Origin: CAWJMD01 sp963843835
Lineage (GTDB): Bacteria > Actinomycetota > Actinomycetes > Actinomycetales > CAWJMD01
DNA: 64,000 bases
Reading direction: 5' to 3'
Assembly: GCA_963843835.1 (NCBI GenBank)
Contig: CAWJMD010000008.1
Coordinates: forward strand, 1,178,001-1,242,000
Part shown: piece after piece, positions 34,821-44,150 of the stretch
How the letters are laid out: each line of letters opens with the position of its first letter
Numbering within the stretch: the stretch's first letter is position 1
Position numbers and translations under genes: made by a program
Notes under the pieces: model-generated
Told to the model about the DNA's origin: nothing
Databases searched by the model: none
The model's input: the letters and a program-made list of their open reading frames with translations, nothing else

Positions 34821-35333
34821 ATGACCACCACGACCCCCCCCCAGACGCAGGTGAACGCGGACCCCGACCTTCCCGCGATCGAGATCGTCCGCGACTTCAA
34901 CGCCCCGGTGGCAGCCGTCTTCAGAGCGCACACCGAGGCCGACCTGGTGACCGGGTGGGACGCCAGGACGGCGCCTACCGGGTACGTACACACGGCCCCG
35001 GACGGGGACGAGTACCGCTTCTTCGGCGCGTTCCACGAAGTGCGCACCGACGAACGGATCGTGCAGACGTTCACCTACGAGGGCTTCCCGGACGGCGTCT
35101 CGCTCGAGACCGCCACCTTCGAGGACCTCGGCGACGGACGCACCCGCCTGACGGTCACGTCGGTGCTCGACTCGATGGAGGCCCGGGACGGCATGATCTC
35201 CAGCGGGATGGAGTCCGGGCTGGCCGAGAGCTACGAGCGCCTCGGCGACCTCCTGACAGCGGGCTCAGAGAACGCGGACAACACCGCGGCGGCCACCCGC
35301 TGCACCGCCGCCGGGTCGAGGACCACCGTGTAG
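34821..35333 (+). CDS. SRPBCC (AHSA1-like) protein, partly degraded
   Basis: A 170-residue START/Bet-v1-type protein. DLPAIEIVRDFNAPVAAVFRA, DEYRFFGAFHEVRTDERIVQ and EGFPDGVSLETATFEDLGDG are typical of AHSA1-like proteins paired with ArsR regulators. Between DLVTGW and GYVHTAPDG about fourteen residues of the usual core strand are absent and two small opposite indels seem to cancel. The C-terminus runs on past the usual end (about residue 148) and overlaps the convergent hydrolase gene by 103 bases, so the normal stop may be lost. Likely non-functional together with its ArsR partner. ATG 34821 has GAGGGAAG upstream. Confidence 0.6.
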   Translation: MTTTTPPQTQVNADPDLPAIEIVRDFNAPVAAVFRAHTEADLVTGWDARTAPTGYVHTAPDGDEYRFFGAFHEVRTDERIVQTFTYEGFPDGVSLETATFEDLGDGRTRLTVTSVLDSMEARDGMISSGMESGLAESYERLGDLLTAGSENADNTAAATRCTAAGSRTTV

Positions 35334-36148
35334 TGGTTGCAGTCCGCGACCGGGACGACCTGGACGCCCTCGGGCAGATCGAGCGCCGCCAGCCGCGTGG
35401 TGTCGTACAGGCCCTGCGGCTCGTCCATCAACCCTCGGGCCGCCCACAGCAGGGTGACCGGGACTCCGGCGGCCACCGCGTCGCCGACAGCCGCGTGCGC
35501 CTGCGCGTCGAGCAGGACCTGGCCACCGTCCGTTCTCACAGCCTCGAGCACGCAGGACGAGCGCAGCGACCCGTCGTCCCCGGGGACGAGGTCGTGCAGG
35601 AGGTACGCGCGGACGTCGTCCCCCGTCGGCCCGGCCAGCGCCGGGCCGACCGCGGGGTGCCCGGACCAGAAGTCGAGGTAGTCCTGCGGCGTCTCGAAGG
35701 TCATCGAGAGCCGGGCCATGGCGGGTCCGATCACGGCCTGCAGCAAGGCATCCACGTCCGCGCTGTCGTGGCCGGCGGGCGGCGGGAAGGCGGCACCCCC
35801 GTCGACCAGCACGGCGGCCGCGACGCGGTCGGGGTGGCGGGCCGCGCACAGCGCCGCCACGAACGCCCCCATCGAGTGACCGACCACGACGGCACGCTCG
35901 ACGCCGACGCGGTCGAGCACGGAGACGAGGTCGTCCGCGTGCACGCCGAGCCCGTACCCCCCTGCCACGGACCGTGAGTCGGCTCGCCCCCGCAGGTCGG
36001 GCGCCAGCACCCTGGCCCGCCCGGTCAGCTCGCGGGCCAGCACGCTCCACGACAAGGCGTTCGCGGTGATGCCGTGGGCGGCGAGCACCACCGGGAGCGA
36101 GCCCGTCTCGTCCGGCGGGGCGAGCTCGTGGACGACGACCTCGCTCAC
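35231..36148 (-). CDS. Alpha/beta hydrolase co-operonic with a liv-type transporter
   Basis: A 305-residue alpha/beta hydrolase. LAAHGITANALSW gives the oxyanion HG, VVGHSMGAFVAAL the nucleophile Ser92, and VADCNHYTVVLDP the catalytic His near the end; LLWAARGLMDEP is near the expected acid strand. A cap domain lies at about 125-210. The GTG start overlaps the livM stop (GTGA), so it is translated with the transporter, which suggests it acts on the imported compound, for instance an ester, lactone or amide. The 3' end overlaps the SRPBCC frame. Confidence 0.8.
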   Translation of the reverse strand: MSEVVVHELAPPDETGSLPVVLAAHGITANALSWSVLARELTGRARVLAPDLRGRADSRSVAGGYGLGVHADDLVSVLDRVGVERAVVVGHSMGAFVAALCAARHPDRVAAAVLVDGGAAFPPPAGHDSADVDALLQAVIGPAMARLSMTFETPQDYLDFWSGHPAVGPALAGPTGDDVRAYLLHDLVPGDDGSLRSSCVLEAVRTDGGQVLLDAQAHAAVGDAVAAGVPVTLLWAARGLMDEPQGLYDTTRLAALDLPEGVQVVPVADCNHYTVVLDPAAVQRVAAAVLSAFSEPAVRRSPRRS

Positions 36149-37278
36149 CGGATCCCCTCCGCCTCTGTCTCCGGGGCACGCCTCCGGCGCCCTCGCAGCA
36201 CGCCGGTGAGGCCGCCGGGAGCGAAGAACACGACCGCCACGAAGACCGCGCCCAGCACGAACAGGGGCTGCGACGCGGGGACCCTCAGCACCGCGGGAAG
36301 CCCCTGCACGGCGTCCGACGACGCGAGGTCGAGCAACCGGTTGTCGAGGTAGGTGTACAGCACACCTCCGATCACCGGACCCCAGCGGCTGCCGGCCCCG
36401 CCGAGCACCACCATCACCAGGAGCGCGAGCGTGAGCTCGGAGGACGCCGTGTGCACGGTGACGCCGCCGGTGACGACGAGGTGAACGATCCCGCCGAGAC
36501 AGCCGAGCAGGCAGCCGACGACGAACGCACCGAGCCGGGCGCGGTACGTCGACAGCCCCAGGACGGCGACCCGTTCGGGGTTCTCCCGCACCGCGGCCCA
36601 CACGTGGCCGGCACGGCTGCGCGCCAGCCACGACACGAGGAGCCAGCAGAACGCGAGGTAGGCGAGCGCGAGCCAGTACCGGTAGGGCGCGTTGAGCACG
36701 CCCACGAGCACGTCGGGCACCCCGGACCGGTCGAGCGGCAACCCCTCCTCTCCCCCGGTCAGCCCACCGGGGTTGCGCTGCAACCCGATCGCGACGGCCT
36801 GCGCGAACGCCAGCGTCACCATGGCGAACGCGATGCCGCTGACGCGCAGGGCCACCGCGCCGACCACCAGGGCCAGGGCGAGCCCCAGCCCCAGGGCGAC
36901 GACCGCGGCCTGGGCCAGGCCGAGCCCCCACTGCTCGATGGCGATCGCCGTCCCGTACGCGCCGGCCGCCACGAAGAGCGCGTGCCCGAAGGACAGCAGC
37001 CCGGTCCGGCCGAAGAGCAGGTCGTACGAGAGTGCGATGCCGCCGAAGACCAGGCAGAGCGCGAGCAGCTGCATCGACCCCGGGCCGTTCACGCGGTCCG
37101 GGAGCAGGCCCGGCACGTCGAGCGGCACGTAGGGCAGGTAGACGAGCAGCGCGAGCGCCCCGACGGGGACGGCCACGGGCAGGAGCCGCCGCACGGAGGC
37201 GGTGAGCCGGCCCCCGCCGCCGTCCGGAGGGCGTGCCCCCTCCGCCGTGACCACCTGGCGGTCGGTGTCTGTGCTCAT
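36145..37278 (-). CDS. livM: Branched-chain amino-acid-type ABC transporter permease LivM
   Basis: A 377-residue membrane protein with about ten helices. FGRTGLLSFGHALFVAAGAYGTA and the cytoplasmic EAA-like loop RVAVLGLSTYRARLGAFVVG are diagnostic of LivM. It forms the channel with LivH. ATG 37278 overlaps the livH stop (ATGA), and its own stop overlaps the hydrolase start (GTGA). The first 30 residues are cytoplasmic and Gly/basic-rich. Substrates of this transporter class include branched-chain amino acids, amides, urea and aromatic acids. Confidence 0.87.
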   Translation of the reverse strand: MSTDTDRQVVTAEGARPPDGGGGRLTASVRRLLPVAVPVGALALLVYLPYVPLDVPGLLPDRVNGPGSMQLLALCLVFGGIALSYDLLFGRTGLLSFGHALFVAAGAYGTAIAIEQWGLGLAQAAVVALGLGLALALVVGAVALRVSGIAFAMVTLAFAQAVAIGLQRNPGGLTGGEEGLPLDRSGVPDVLVGVLNAPYRYWLALAYLAFCWLLVSWLARSRAGHVWAAVRENPERVAVLGLSTYRARLGAFVVGCLLGCLGGIVHLVVTGGVTVHTASSELTLALLVMVVLGGAGSRWGPVIGGVLYTYLDNRLLDLASSDAVQGLPAVLRVPASQPLFVLGAVFVAVVFFAPGGLTGVLRGRRRRAPETEAEGIR

Positions 37279-38165
37279 GCTGTGGCCACCCGTCCGGTCA
37301 GGCCCTGGGGTCTCACGAGCAGGACGAGCGCCAGCAGCAGCACCACCGAGAAGTCACCGACACCGGAGGCCGCGTAGAAGTTGGCGAGCTGCTGCACGAT
37401 GCCGACGACGACCGACGCGATCGCCGTCCCGGTGAGCGAACCCAGACCGCCGATGACGACGACGATGAACGCGAAGATCAGCAGCGACGTCCCCTGACCG
37501 GGCGACACGGTGCCCAGGTAGACCGATCCGAGCACGCCGCCGAGCGCCGCAGCCCCGCCACCGATCGCGAAGACCAGCGTGAAGACCCGCCGCACGTCGA
37601 TGCCGAGCGCCTCGACCATGGAGCGGTTCTCGACCCCGGCCCTGATCACCAGCCCGATCCTCGTGAAGCGCAGCAGGCCCACCAGTGCGAGGAGGACGAC
37701 GACGGCCGCACCGACGAGCACGAACCGGTCGTTGGGCACCGAGGCGCCGCCGACGTCGGTCGTCCCCGCCGACCAGCCCGGCCGAGGGAACGGGCGCGGG
37801 TCCGATCCCCAGATGCCCTGCAGCAGAGCGACACCCGCGAGACCGAGGCCCACTGTGACGAGTACCTGCTCGATGTGGCGGCGGTAGAGCGGGCGGATCA
37901 GGACCAGCTCGACCACTGCGCCGAGCAAGGCACCCACCGCGACCCCGAAGCCTGTCGCCACGACGAACCCGAACCCTGAGACTGACGCCCCGGGCAGGTG
38001 CGTCGTCGCCCACCAGGCCGCGTACGCCCCGGCGGTCAGGAACGCGCCGTGCGCGAAGTTGAGCACGCCCATCAGCCCGTAGATCAGGCTGAGCCCCGAC
38101 GCGACCAGGAAGTAGAGGGCCCCGAGGCCGAGCCCCGTGGCGAGCAGCAGCACCAGGGTGCTCAT
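37275..38165 (-). CDS. livH: Branched-chain amino-acid-type ABC transporter permease LivH
   Basis: A 296-residue permease with about eight helices. GLSLIYGLMGVLNFAHGAFL is the hallmark N-terminal segment of LivH and RAGVENRSMVEALGIDVRRVF is the coupling loop that touches the ATPases. The C-terminal helices end in LLVRPQGLTGRVATA. The start overlaps the livF stop and its stop overlaps livM (four bases each), a tightly coupled operon. Confidence 0.88.
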   Translation of the reverse strand: MSTLVLLLATGLGLGALYFLVASGLSLIYGLMGVLNFAHGAFLTAGAYAAWWATTHLPGASVSGFGFVVATGFGVAVGALLGAVVELVLIRPLYRRHIEQVLVTVGLGLAGVALLQGIWGSDPRPFPRPGWSAGTTDVGGASVPNDRFVLVGAAVVVLLALVGLLRFTRIGLVIRAGVENRSMVEALGIDVRRVFTLVFAIGGGAAALGGVLGSVYLGTVSPGQGTSLLIFAFIVVVIGGLGSLTGTAIASVVVGIVQQLANFYAASGVGDFSVVLLLALVLLVRPQGLTGRVATA

Positions 38166-38929
38166 GAGGGCACCCCCTCGGTCTCGGCGGCGCGCGGCGA
38201 GGGACGCCCGGCGACCCCCAGGAGGCGCTTCGTGCGCTCGGGGTCCCCCAGCAGCTCGTCCGCCGGGCCGCAGTGCACGACGTGGCCCGCGTCCAGCACC
38301 ACGACGTCCCGCGCGAGACGTCGCACGACGGAGAGGTTCTGCTCGACCAGGAGGACCGTCGTGTGCTCGGCCACCCGCTCCAGCGCGGCGGCCACCTCCC
38401 CCACCAGCCGAGGCGACAGCCCCTTGGTCGGCTCGTCCACGAGGAGCAGCTCGTTGCGCCCGAGCAGGACGCGGCCGAGGGCGACCATCTGCTGCTGCCC
38501 GCCCGAGAGCGTCCCCGCCCGCTGGCGGCGACGCTCACCCAGCTCGGGGAACAGGCCGTGCACGAGGTCGTAGGCGGGCTCGGTGCCGGGCTGCTCGGCG
38601 AGGCGCAGGTTCTCCTCGACGGTCAGCGACGCGAACACCTCCCGGTCCTCCGGGACGTACCCGATGCCGCCACGGACGATGGCGGGGGTCGGCGTGCGGC
38701 TGATGTCCGTGCCGCCGAAGCGGACGACCCCGCGCCGCGGGACGAGTCCCAGCACGCCCTTCACCGTGGTCGTCTTGCCGACGCCGTTGCGCCCGAGCAG
38801 CGCCGTCACACCACCGCGTCGCACGTCGAAGGTGACGCCCTGCAGCACGTGTGACCGGCCGAGGTGGACGCTGAGGTCGACCACGTCGAGGACGGGCGGG
38901 GCGTCCTCGCTTGAAGGGAGCGCGCTCAC
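38162..38929 (-). CDS. livF: ABC transporter ATP-binding protein LivF
   Basis: A 255-residue single ABC domain: Walker A GRNGVGKTT at 46-54, Q-loop near GIGYVPEDREVFASLTVEENL, signature LSGGQQQMVALGR near 140 and Walker B LLLVDEPTKGL. The YVPEDREVF segment and short length are typical of LivF. It pairs with LivG to power the LivHM channel. The GTG start overlaps the livG stop by four bases. Confidence 0.88.
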   Translation of the reverse strand: MSALPSSEDAPPVLDVVDLSVHLGRSHVLQGVTFDVRRGGVTALLGRNGVGKTTTVKGVLGLVPRRGVVRFGGTDISRTPTPAIVRGGIGYVPEDREVFASLTVEENLRLAEQPGTEPAYDLVHGLFPELGERRRQRAGTLSGGQQQMVALGRVLLGRNELLLVDEPTKGLSPRLVGEVAAALERVAEHTTVLLVEQNLSVVRRLARDVVVLDAGHVVHCGPADELLGDPERTKRLLGVAGRPSPRAAETEGVPS

Positions 38930-39723
38930 AGCTCCTCCCCCAGGTACGCCTGCTGCACCACCGGGTCGGCGGTGACCTCGGCGGGTGACCCGACCGACAA
39001 CAGCGCGCCGTGGTGCAGCACGGCCACGCGGTCGGCGAGGCCGAGCACGACGTCCATGTGGTGCTCGACCATCACGATGCTGACCCCGTCGGCGCGCAGG
39101 CCGTCGACGAGGTCGACCAGCCCGGGCACGTCCTCGACCGACACACCCGCCATCGGCTCGTCCAGCAGCAGCACCTCCGGACGACGTGCGAGGGCGACCG
39201 CCAGCTCGAGCTTGCGGCGGTCGCCGTGGGACAGCTCGCCCGCGATGCGGGAGGCGCGGTGCCCCATCCGGACCCGGTCGAGCAGCTCGCCGACCGCCCG
39301 GCGCTGCGCGGCGCTCCGCGCCGGCCGGAGCACCGAGAGCGCGCCCGGTGTCGCGCTCTGCACCGACAGCCTGACGTTCTCCGCGGCGCTGAGACCGTCG
39401 AAGAGGCTCGACGTCTGGAACGTCCGTCCCAGACCCCGGCGCGCCCGGGCCTCGACCCCGAGTCCGGTCACGTCCACGCCACCGAGCACGACGCGTCCGC
39501 GGGTGGCACGACGGACGCCGCTGAGCAGGTGCAGCAGCGTCGACTTCCCGGCCCCGTTCGGGCCGATCACCGCGAGCAGCTCACGCGCACCCAGGTCGAG
39601 CGTGACCGCGTCCACGATGACGGCCCCTCCCACGGTCCAGCCGAGCTCCTCCGCGCCGAGGACGATCTCGCCCTCGGACCCCCCCGAGGGGGCGCGGGGG
39701 CCCGTGGCCCGCGCCTCCCTCAC
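38926..39723 (-). CDS. livG: ABC transporter ATP-binding protein LivG
   Basis: A 265-residue ATPase: Walker A GPNGAGKST at 54-62, GLGRTFQTSSLFDGLSAAENV (LivG Q-loop), signature LSHGDRRKLELAVAL instead of LSGGQ, and Walker B VLLLDEPMAGVS. The LSHGDRR variant is normal for LivG-type proteins. Its start overlaps the livK stop by four bases. Partner of LivF. Confidence 0.88.
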   Translation of the reverse strand: MREARATGPRAPSGGSEGEIVLGAEELGWTVGGAVIVDAVTLDLGARELLAVIGPNGAGKSTLLHLLSGVRRATRGRVVLGGVDVTGLGVEARARRGLGRTFQTSSLFDGLSAAENVRLSVQSATPGALSVLRPARSAAQRRAVGELLDRVRMGHRASRIAGELSHGDRRKLELAVALARRPEVLLLDEPMAGVSVEDVPGLVDLVDGLRADGVSIVMVEHHMDVVLGLADRVAVLHHGALLSVGSPAEVTADPVVQQAYLGEEL

Positions 39724-40991
39724 GAAGTCGCAACCGGCGGCGCCACGGCATCGGGCTCGAGGGTGTCGACCAGCTCAGGGCGCCAGCCGTCCCCGTCGGC
39801 CACCAGGCGCGCCTGGAACATCGGCTGCAGGACGGCGTGGTCCTCCGCGCGGATCGTGAGCTGCCCCTTCGGCCCCTCGAACGTCCAGCCCTCCAGTGCG
39901 TCGACCATGCCGTCGACCTCGTCGGGCGACTCGCTGAGCGCGTGCACGACCATCTGCGCTGCCACGAAGCCGTCGTTGGTGAACAGGTCCACCTGCTCGC
40001 CGGCGGAGTCCAGGCTGTCCGCGAGGGCGCTGTACGCCTCGTTGTCCCCGGCGCCGTCGAAGAAGTGCGACAGGAAGCTGATCTGCGAAGCGGACTCGCC
40101 GAAGGCCGGGTAGGAGGCCTTGATGTCCAGCCCGGTGACGACCGTCGTCGCCTCGAAGGCCCCCTGCTGCTCCAGCGACTGCCACATCTGGCTGGCGTTG
40201 GCCCCTGCCCACGCGACGAACAGCAGGTCGGGTGCGCTGTCGACGGCCTGGCGCGCGAACGGGGTCAGGTCCGTGGCCGTGGCGTTCACGGGCAGGGCCG
40301 TGACCGTCGCACCCTGCGCGCCGAGGACTGCCTCGACGGCCGCGACGTTGGCCTGACCGAACGCGTTGTCCTGGGCGAAGACGGTCACCTTCTTGCCCTT
40401 CACGTCGCCGAGGAACGTCGCCGCCGTGAGGATGTCCTGGTAGGTCTGCCGTCCGGAGCGGAAGGTGTGGTCGTTCACCCCGGTCAGGCCGTCGGTCGCT
40501 GCGGGACCCGAGATGAACAGCACCCCGTTCTCCTCCGCCAGCGGCGCGACCTGCAGGGCGACGCCCGACGACGTCGAGCCCGCGAGGACCTGCGTCCCCT
40601 GGCCGATCAGGTCGGTCGCGGCGGCGACCGCCTTGGCGGGGTCGCCGGCGTCGTCGACCTCGGAGACTTCGATGTCACGCCCGTCCACCTGGCCGGTGCC
40701 GTCCGTGGCGTAGTCCAGTCCGGCGTAGAACCCCTCGAGGTACTGCTGCCCGTAGGTGGCCAGCGGCCCGGTCTTGGAGTAGACGAGGCCGACCGGGATC
40801 GGCTCCCCTCCCTGGCCCTCGCCGGCACCGTCGGCAGGTGACTCAGCCGAGGATCCTGGTGAACCCGGTGAGCCGCAGGCGGCGAGAGCGAGTGCGAGCC
40901 CTGCAGCGGCCAGGGCCACCAGGGGACCACGGCGCACCCCCCGGACCGTGGACGGGTTCTGGCGGGTCGGCTCTGGCCGGGTCAGGCGCAT
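39720..40991 (-). CDS. livK: Substrate-binding lipoprotein LivK-type
   Basis: A 423-residue periplasmic-type binding protein held by a lipid at Cys39 (lipobox LAAC). The Leu/Ile/Val-binding fold begins with PIPVGLVYSKTGPLATYGQQ and continues with EVSEVDDAGDPAKAVAAATD, GSTSSGVALQVAPLAEE and VTVFAQDNAFGQANVAAVEA. ATG 40991 has AGAAGGAGAG upstream, an excellent ribosome-binding site. First gene of livK-G-F-H-M-hydrolase. The ligand cannot be read from sequence; the linked hydrolase argues against a plain amino acid. Confidence 0.87.
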   Translation of the reverse strand: MRLTRPEPTRQNPSTVRGVRRGPLVALAAAGLALALAACGSPGSPGSSAESPADGAGEGQGGEPIPVGLVYSKTGPLATYGQQYLEGFYAGLDYATDGTGQVDGRDIEVSEVDDAGDPAKAVAAATDLIGQGTQVLAGSTSSGVALQVAPLAEENGVLFISGPAATDGLTGVNDHTFRSGRQTYQDILTAATFLGDVKGKKVTVFAQDNAFGQANVAAVEAVLGAQGATVTALPVNATATDLTPFARQAVDSAPDLLFVAWAGANASQMWQSLEQQGAFEATTVVTGLDIKASYPAFGESASQISFLSHFFDGAGDNEAYSALADSLDSAGEQVDLFTNDGFVAAQMVVHALSESPDEVDGMVDALEGWTFEGPKGQLTIRAEDHAVLQPMFQARLVADGDGWRPELVDTLEPDAVAPPVATS

Positions 40992-41032
40992 CTGCTCTCC
41001 TTCTGGCGGGGCGGAGGGTCCTCGTCGATCGG

Positions 41033-41038
41033 ACGCTA
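41033..41038 (-). promoter_or_regulatory. Possible -10 of the liv operon
   Basis: TAGCGT on the minus strand, about 42 bases before the livK ATG. The 221-base divergent gap (40992-41212) holds this and the leaderless promoter of the next gene; I see nothing else in it. Confidence 0.35.
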
Positions 41039-41200
41039 ACGTCAAGCGGGTCACGTGCCCTATGTGGTGACGACCCACAAGGCGGCGCCCGCAGGTGTGA
41101 GGACGAGACGGCTACTCCGGTCGGGGACCTCGACGTCGTCGCGGTACGTCCGTCCGGGTGTCGGGACGGTCGCGGCCTCGGCGCGGGCGGCCCCGACGGC

Positions 41201-41212
41201 TACCGTGATCGC
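41201..41212 (+). promoter_or_regulatory. Leaderless promoter -10 of a hypothetical gene
   Basis: TACCGT at 41201-41206 is 6 nt before GTG 41213 with no ribosome-binding site. Confidence 0.5.
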
Positions 41213-42124
41213 GTGTCGCACGAGCAGCTCCCGGAGGTGGCGCTGCGTCGCGCCGTGCTAGCGGTGAGCGTGCTGGACGACATCGACCTGACGCCTCGCA
41301 GGCAGGGGGTTGTGCTCGACGGTCGCGACCGGTCTGTTCCGGTGCGCCTGTCGTGGCGGGTGCTCGCAGCCGCCCACGGGCCAGGCCCGGTCGGGTCGCC
41401 GGTGGCCCACCGCCGGCTCTCCCTGTGCCTGCAGATGCACCGCGTCGTGGCAGACCTCGGCCCGGAGGCGGCGAAGGTCCTTCGTCGGGCGACCCGCGCG
41501 TTGGCCCTGCCCCCCGACCACGCGATCCACCCTGGCCCGGGCTGGGTGCGGGAGCACCAGATGGGCGGGGCCCTGGACCTGGGCACCGGGGTCGTCGGCC
41601 TGCTGTCCACCAGCGCCGAGGTGGTCCCCCTGCCCCCGTCGGTCGCCTGGGCGGCCGGGCTCGACCTGGGGACCTGGTGGCCGCAGATGGTCGCCCACGC
41701 CGAGGGCATGGGACACCTCGCGGTCAGCCGCCTGCGCCGCGACCACCACCCCCGCGGCGCCCGGGGTGCGGCCGCCACCGACGACCAGGCCGTGCTGCGG
41801 CCCGTGGGAGGCGTCGACGTGCCGACCCTGCTGACCACCCGCTCGGTACGTCGGTACCTCGCCTCGTCGGACGGTTCCGGCATGCGGGCCATGGCTGCGC
41901 CGATGCGCAGCCGCGGCTGGTACGACCTGGCCCGGGTCGACCCGGCTTTCGTGTCCGCCGCCTGGGCCGCGACGGACGAGTGGGAACGGGGACTGCGCCG
42001 GCCCCTGCTGGTCACGGCCGACGAGGTGGTGCTCGCGCCCGCGGGTGGCAACACCCTGCACGCCGTGCTGTCCGATCCGGTGCGGGTGACGCCGCCGGTG
42101 GCCCGCGACGTCCGCTACCGCTGA
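41213..42124 (+). CDS. Conserved hypothetical protein next to dxs
   Basis: A 303-residue soluble protein I do not recognise. The first half contains HRRLSLCLQMHRVVADLGPE, HAIHPGPGWVREHQMGGALDLGTG and repeated glycine-rich turns around LLSTSAEVVPLPPSV; the second half includes RSRGWYDLARVDPAFVSAAW and ends with LLVTADEVVLAPAGG. No membrane segments or known catalytic motif are visible. The start is supported by TACCGT 6 nt upstream. It is convergent with dxs, 28 bases apart. Confidence 0.65.
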   Translation: MSHEQLPEVALRRAVLAVSVLDDIDLTPRRQGVVLDGRDRSVPVRLSWRVLAAAHGPGPVGSPVAHRRLSLCLQMHRVVADLGPEAAKVLRRATRALALPPDHAIHPGPGWVREHQMGGALDLGTGVVGLLSTSAEVVPLPPSVAWAAGLDLGTWWPQMVAHAEGMGHLAVSRLRRDHHPRGARGAAATDDQAVLRPVGGVDVPTLLTTRSVRRYLASSDGSGMRAMAAPMRSRGWYDLARVDPAFVSAAWAATDEWERGLRRPLLVTADEVVLAPAGGNTLHAVLSDPVRVTPPVARDVRYR

Positions 42125-42152
42125 ACGGGGCCGGAAGGCGGGCGCGCCCGGG

Positions 42153-44061
42153 TCACTGCTGGCCGAGCGGTGACTCCTGCTGCGCGTCGTCGTCCAGGCC
42201 GGCCATCCGGCCGGCCACGTCACGGGCCACGTCCTGCGCGGTCAGCCCCACCTCGGCGAGCACCTCGGCGCGGCTGCCGTGGTCGAGGAACCGGCACGGG
42301 ATGCCAACCTCGTGCACGGGGGTGACGATGCCGGTGTCGAGCATCGCCTGGCGCAGCCGCGTGCCCACGCCACCCACGCGCACGCCATCCTCGAGCGTGA
42401 CGACGAACCGGTGCGTCCGAGCCATCTCGAGCAGCACCGGGTTCACGGGCAGCACCCACCGAGGGTCGACCACCGTCGCGCCGATGCCCTGCGCCGCAAG
42501 TCGTTCCGCCACGTCGAGAGCGGTGACGGCGAGCGAGCCGACGCTCACGACCAGGACATCCGTCGCGGCGCCCCGGTACAGGACGTCGAGGCCGCCCACG
42601 CGCTCCAGCGCGTCGATGTCGGCCGGTACGGCGTCCCGCGCGATGCGCAGCACGGTCGGGGCGTCGTCCACCTCGACGGCCTCGTGCAGCTCCTCGACGA
42701 GCCGGGCGCGGTCACGGGGTGCGGCGATGCGGATGCCGGGAACCACCTGCAGGATCGACAGGTCCCACATGCCGTGGTGGGAGGCGCCGTCCGGGCCGGT
42801 GACCCCCGCGCGGTCGAGGACGAACGTCACGCCCGCCTTGTGCAGCGCCACGTCCATCAGCACCTGGTCGAAGGCGCGGTTGAGGAAGGTCGCGTAGATG
42901 GCCACCACCGGGTGCAGCCCGGCGAAGGCCATGCCGGCGGCGCTCGTGACCGCGTGCTGCTCCGCGATGCCGACGTCGAAGACGCGCTCGGGGTACTCCG
43001 CGGCGAACTTGTGGAGCCCCACCGGGATCAGCATCGCCGCGGTGATGCCGACCACGTCGCTGTGCTCACGGCCCACGTTGACCATCTCGTCGGCGAAGGT
43101 GGCTGTCCACGAGGCGCCCGGGGCCGACACGGCACGGCCGGTCTCGGGGTCGATCACCCCGACCGCGTGGAACTGGTCCGCCTCGTCGTTCATCGCGGGC
43201 GGGTAGCCGTTGCCCTTGCGGGTCAGGACGTGCACGATCACCGGGCCGCCGAAGGCCTTCGCCCGCCGCAGCGCGTGCTCGACGACCTCCGTGTCGTGCC
43301 CGTCCACCGGGCCGATGTACTTGAGCCCCAGGTCCTCGAAGAGACCCTGCGGGGCGACGATGTCCTTGAGTCCCTTCTTCATGCCGTGCAGGGCCTCGTA
43401 CGCCAACCGCCCGGGCGCTCCGCTGCGCTGGAGCGTGGTCTTGCCCCACTCGAGGAACCGCTCGTAGCCGCGCGTCGTGCGCAGCGTCGACAGGTGGTGG
43501 GCCATGCCGCCGATGGTCGGGGCGTAGGACCTCTCGTTGTCGTTGACGACGACGACGAGCTTGCGGTCCTGACCGGTGGCGATGTTGTTCAGCGCCTCCC
43601 AGGCCATCCCCCCGGTGAGGCCACCGTCACCGATCACGGCGACGGTGTACCTGTCGCTCTCGCCCTTTCAGGGTCCGTGCGCGCGCGATGCCGTCGGCCC
43701 ACGACAGGGACGCGGAGGCGTGCGAGTTCTCGACCACGTCGTGCTCGGACTCGGCCCTCGACGGGTACCCCGACAGGCCACCCTTGGTGCGCAGACCGGA
43801 GAAGTCCTGCCGTCCCGTGAGCAGCTTGTGCACGTACGACTGGTGGCCGGTGTCGAAGACCACGGTGTCGCGAGGTGACTCGAAGGCCCGGTGGATGGCG
43901 ATGGTCAGCTCGACGACGCCGAGGTTCGGTCCCAGGTGGCCCCCGGTGCGCGACACCTCGGCGATGAGGTGCGCCCGGATCTCGGCCGCGAGCTCGGGCA
44001 CCTGCTCGGCCGGCAGCGCCCTGACGTCCTTGGGGGAACGGATCCCCGTCAGCAACGTCAT
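42153..44061 (-). CDS. dxs: 1-Deoxy-D-xylulose-5-phosphate synthase, with a one-base frameshift
   Basis: DXS condenses pyruvate and glyceraldehyde 3-phosphate to start the MEP isoprenoid pathway, using thiamine diphosphate. From ATG 44061 (GGGAG upstream) the first part reads GGHLGPNLGVVELTIAIHRA, VFDTGHQSYVHKLLTG and ENSHASASLSWADGIARAR. After LKG near base 43665 one extra base in an AAAGGG run shifts the frame; the next frame resumes at VAVIGDGGLTGGMAWEALNN (thiamine site), followed by GVTGPDGASHHGMWDLS and the transketolase C-terminal domain to TGA 42153. The repaired protein has 635 residues, normal for the family, and every motif is intact. A homopolymer sequence error is the simplest reading; dxs is normally essential where the MEP route is the only one. 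Confidence 0.85.
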
Positions 44062-44150
44062 CCCACGCTCCCTGGTCGTCGGGGCCACTGGTCGGGCGGC
44101 CGGGCTTCGAGTCTAAGTGCGGGGGCGGCTGGCGCACGCCGTGCCCCACC

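Noticed and set aside
43660..43672. Programmed ribosomal frameshifting in dxs
   Set aside because: The correction needed is a +1 shift with no known stimulatory element, no precedent for dxs, and similar one-base indels occur elsewhere in this sequence.
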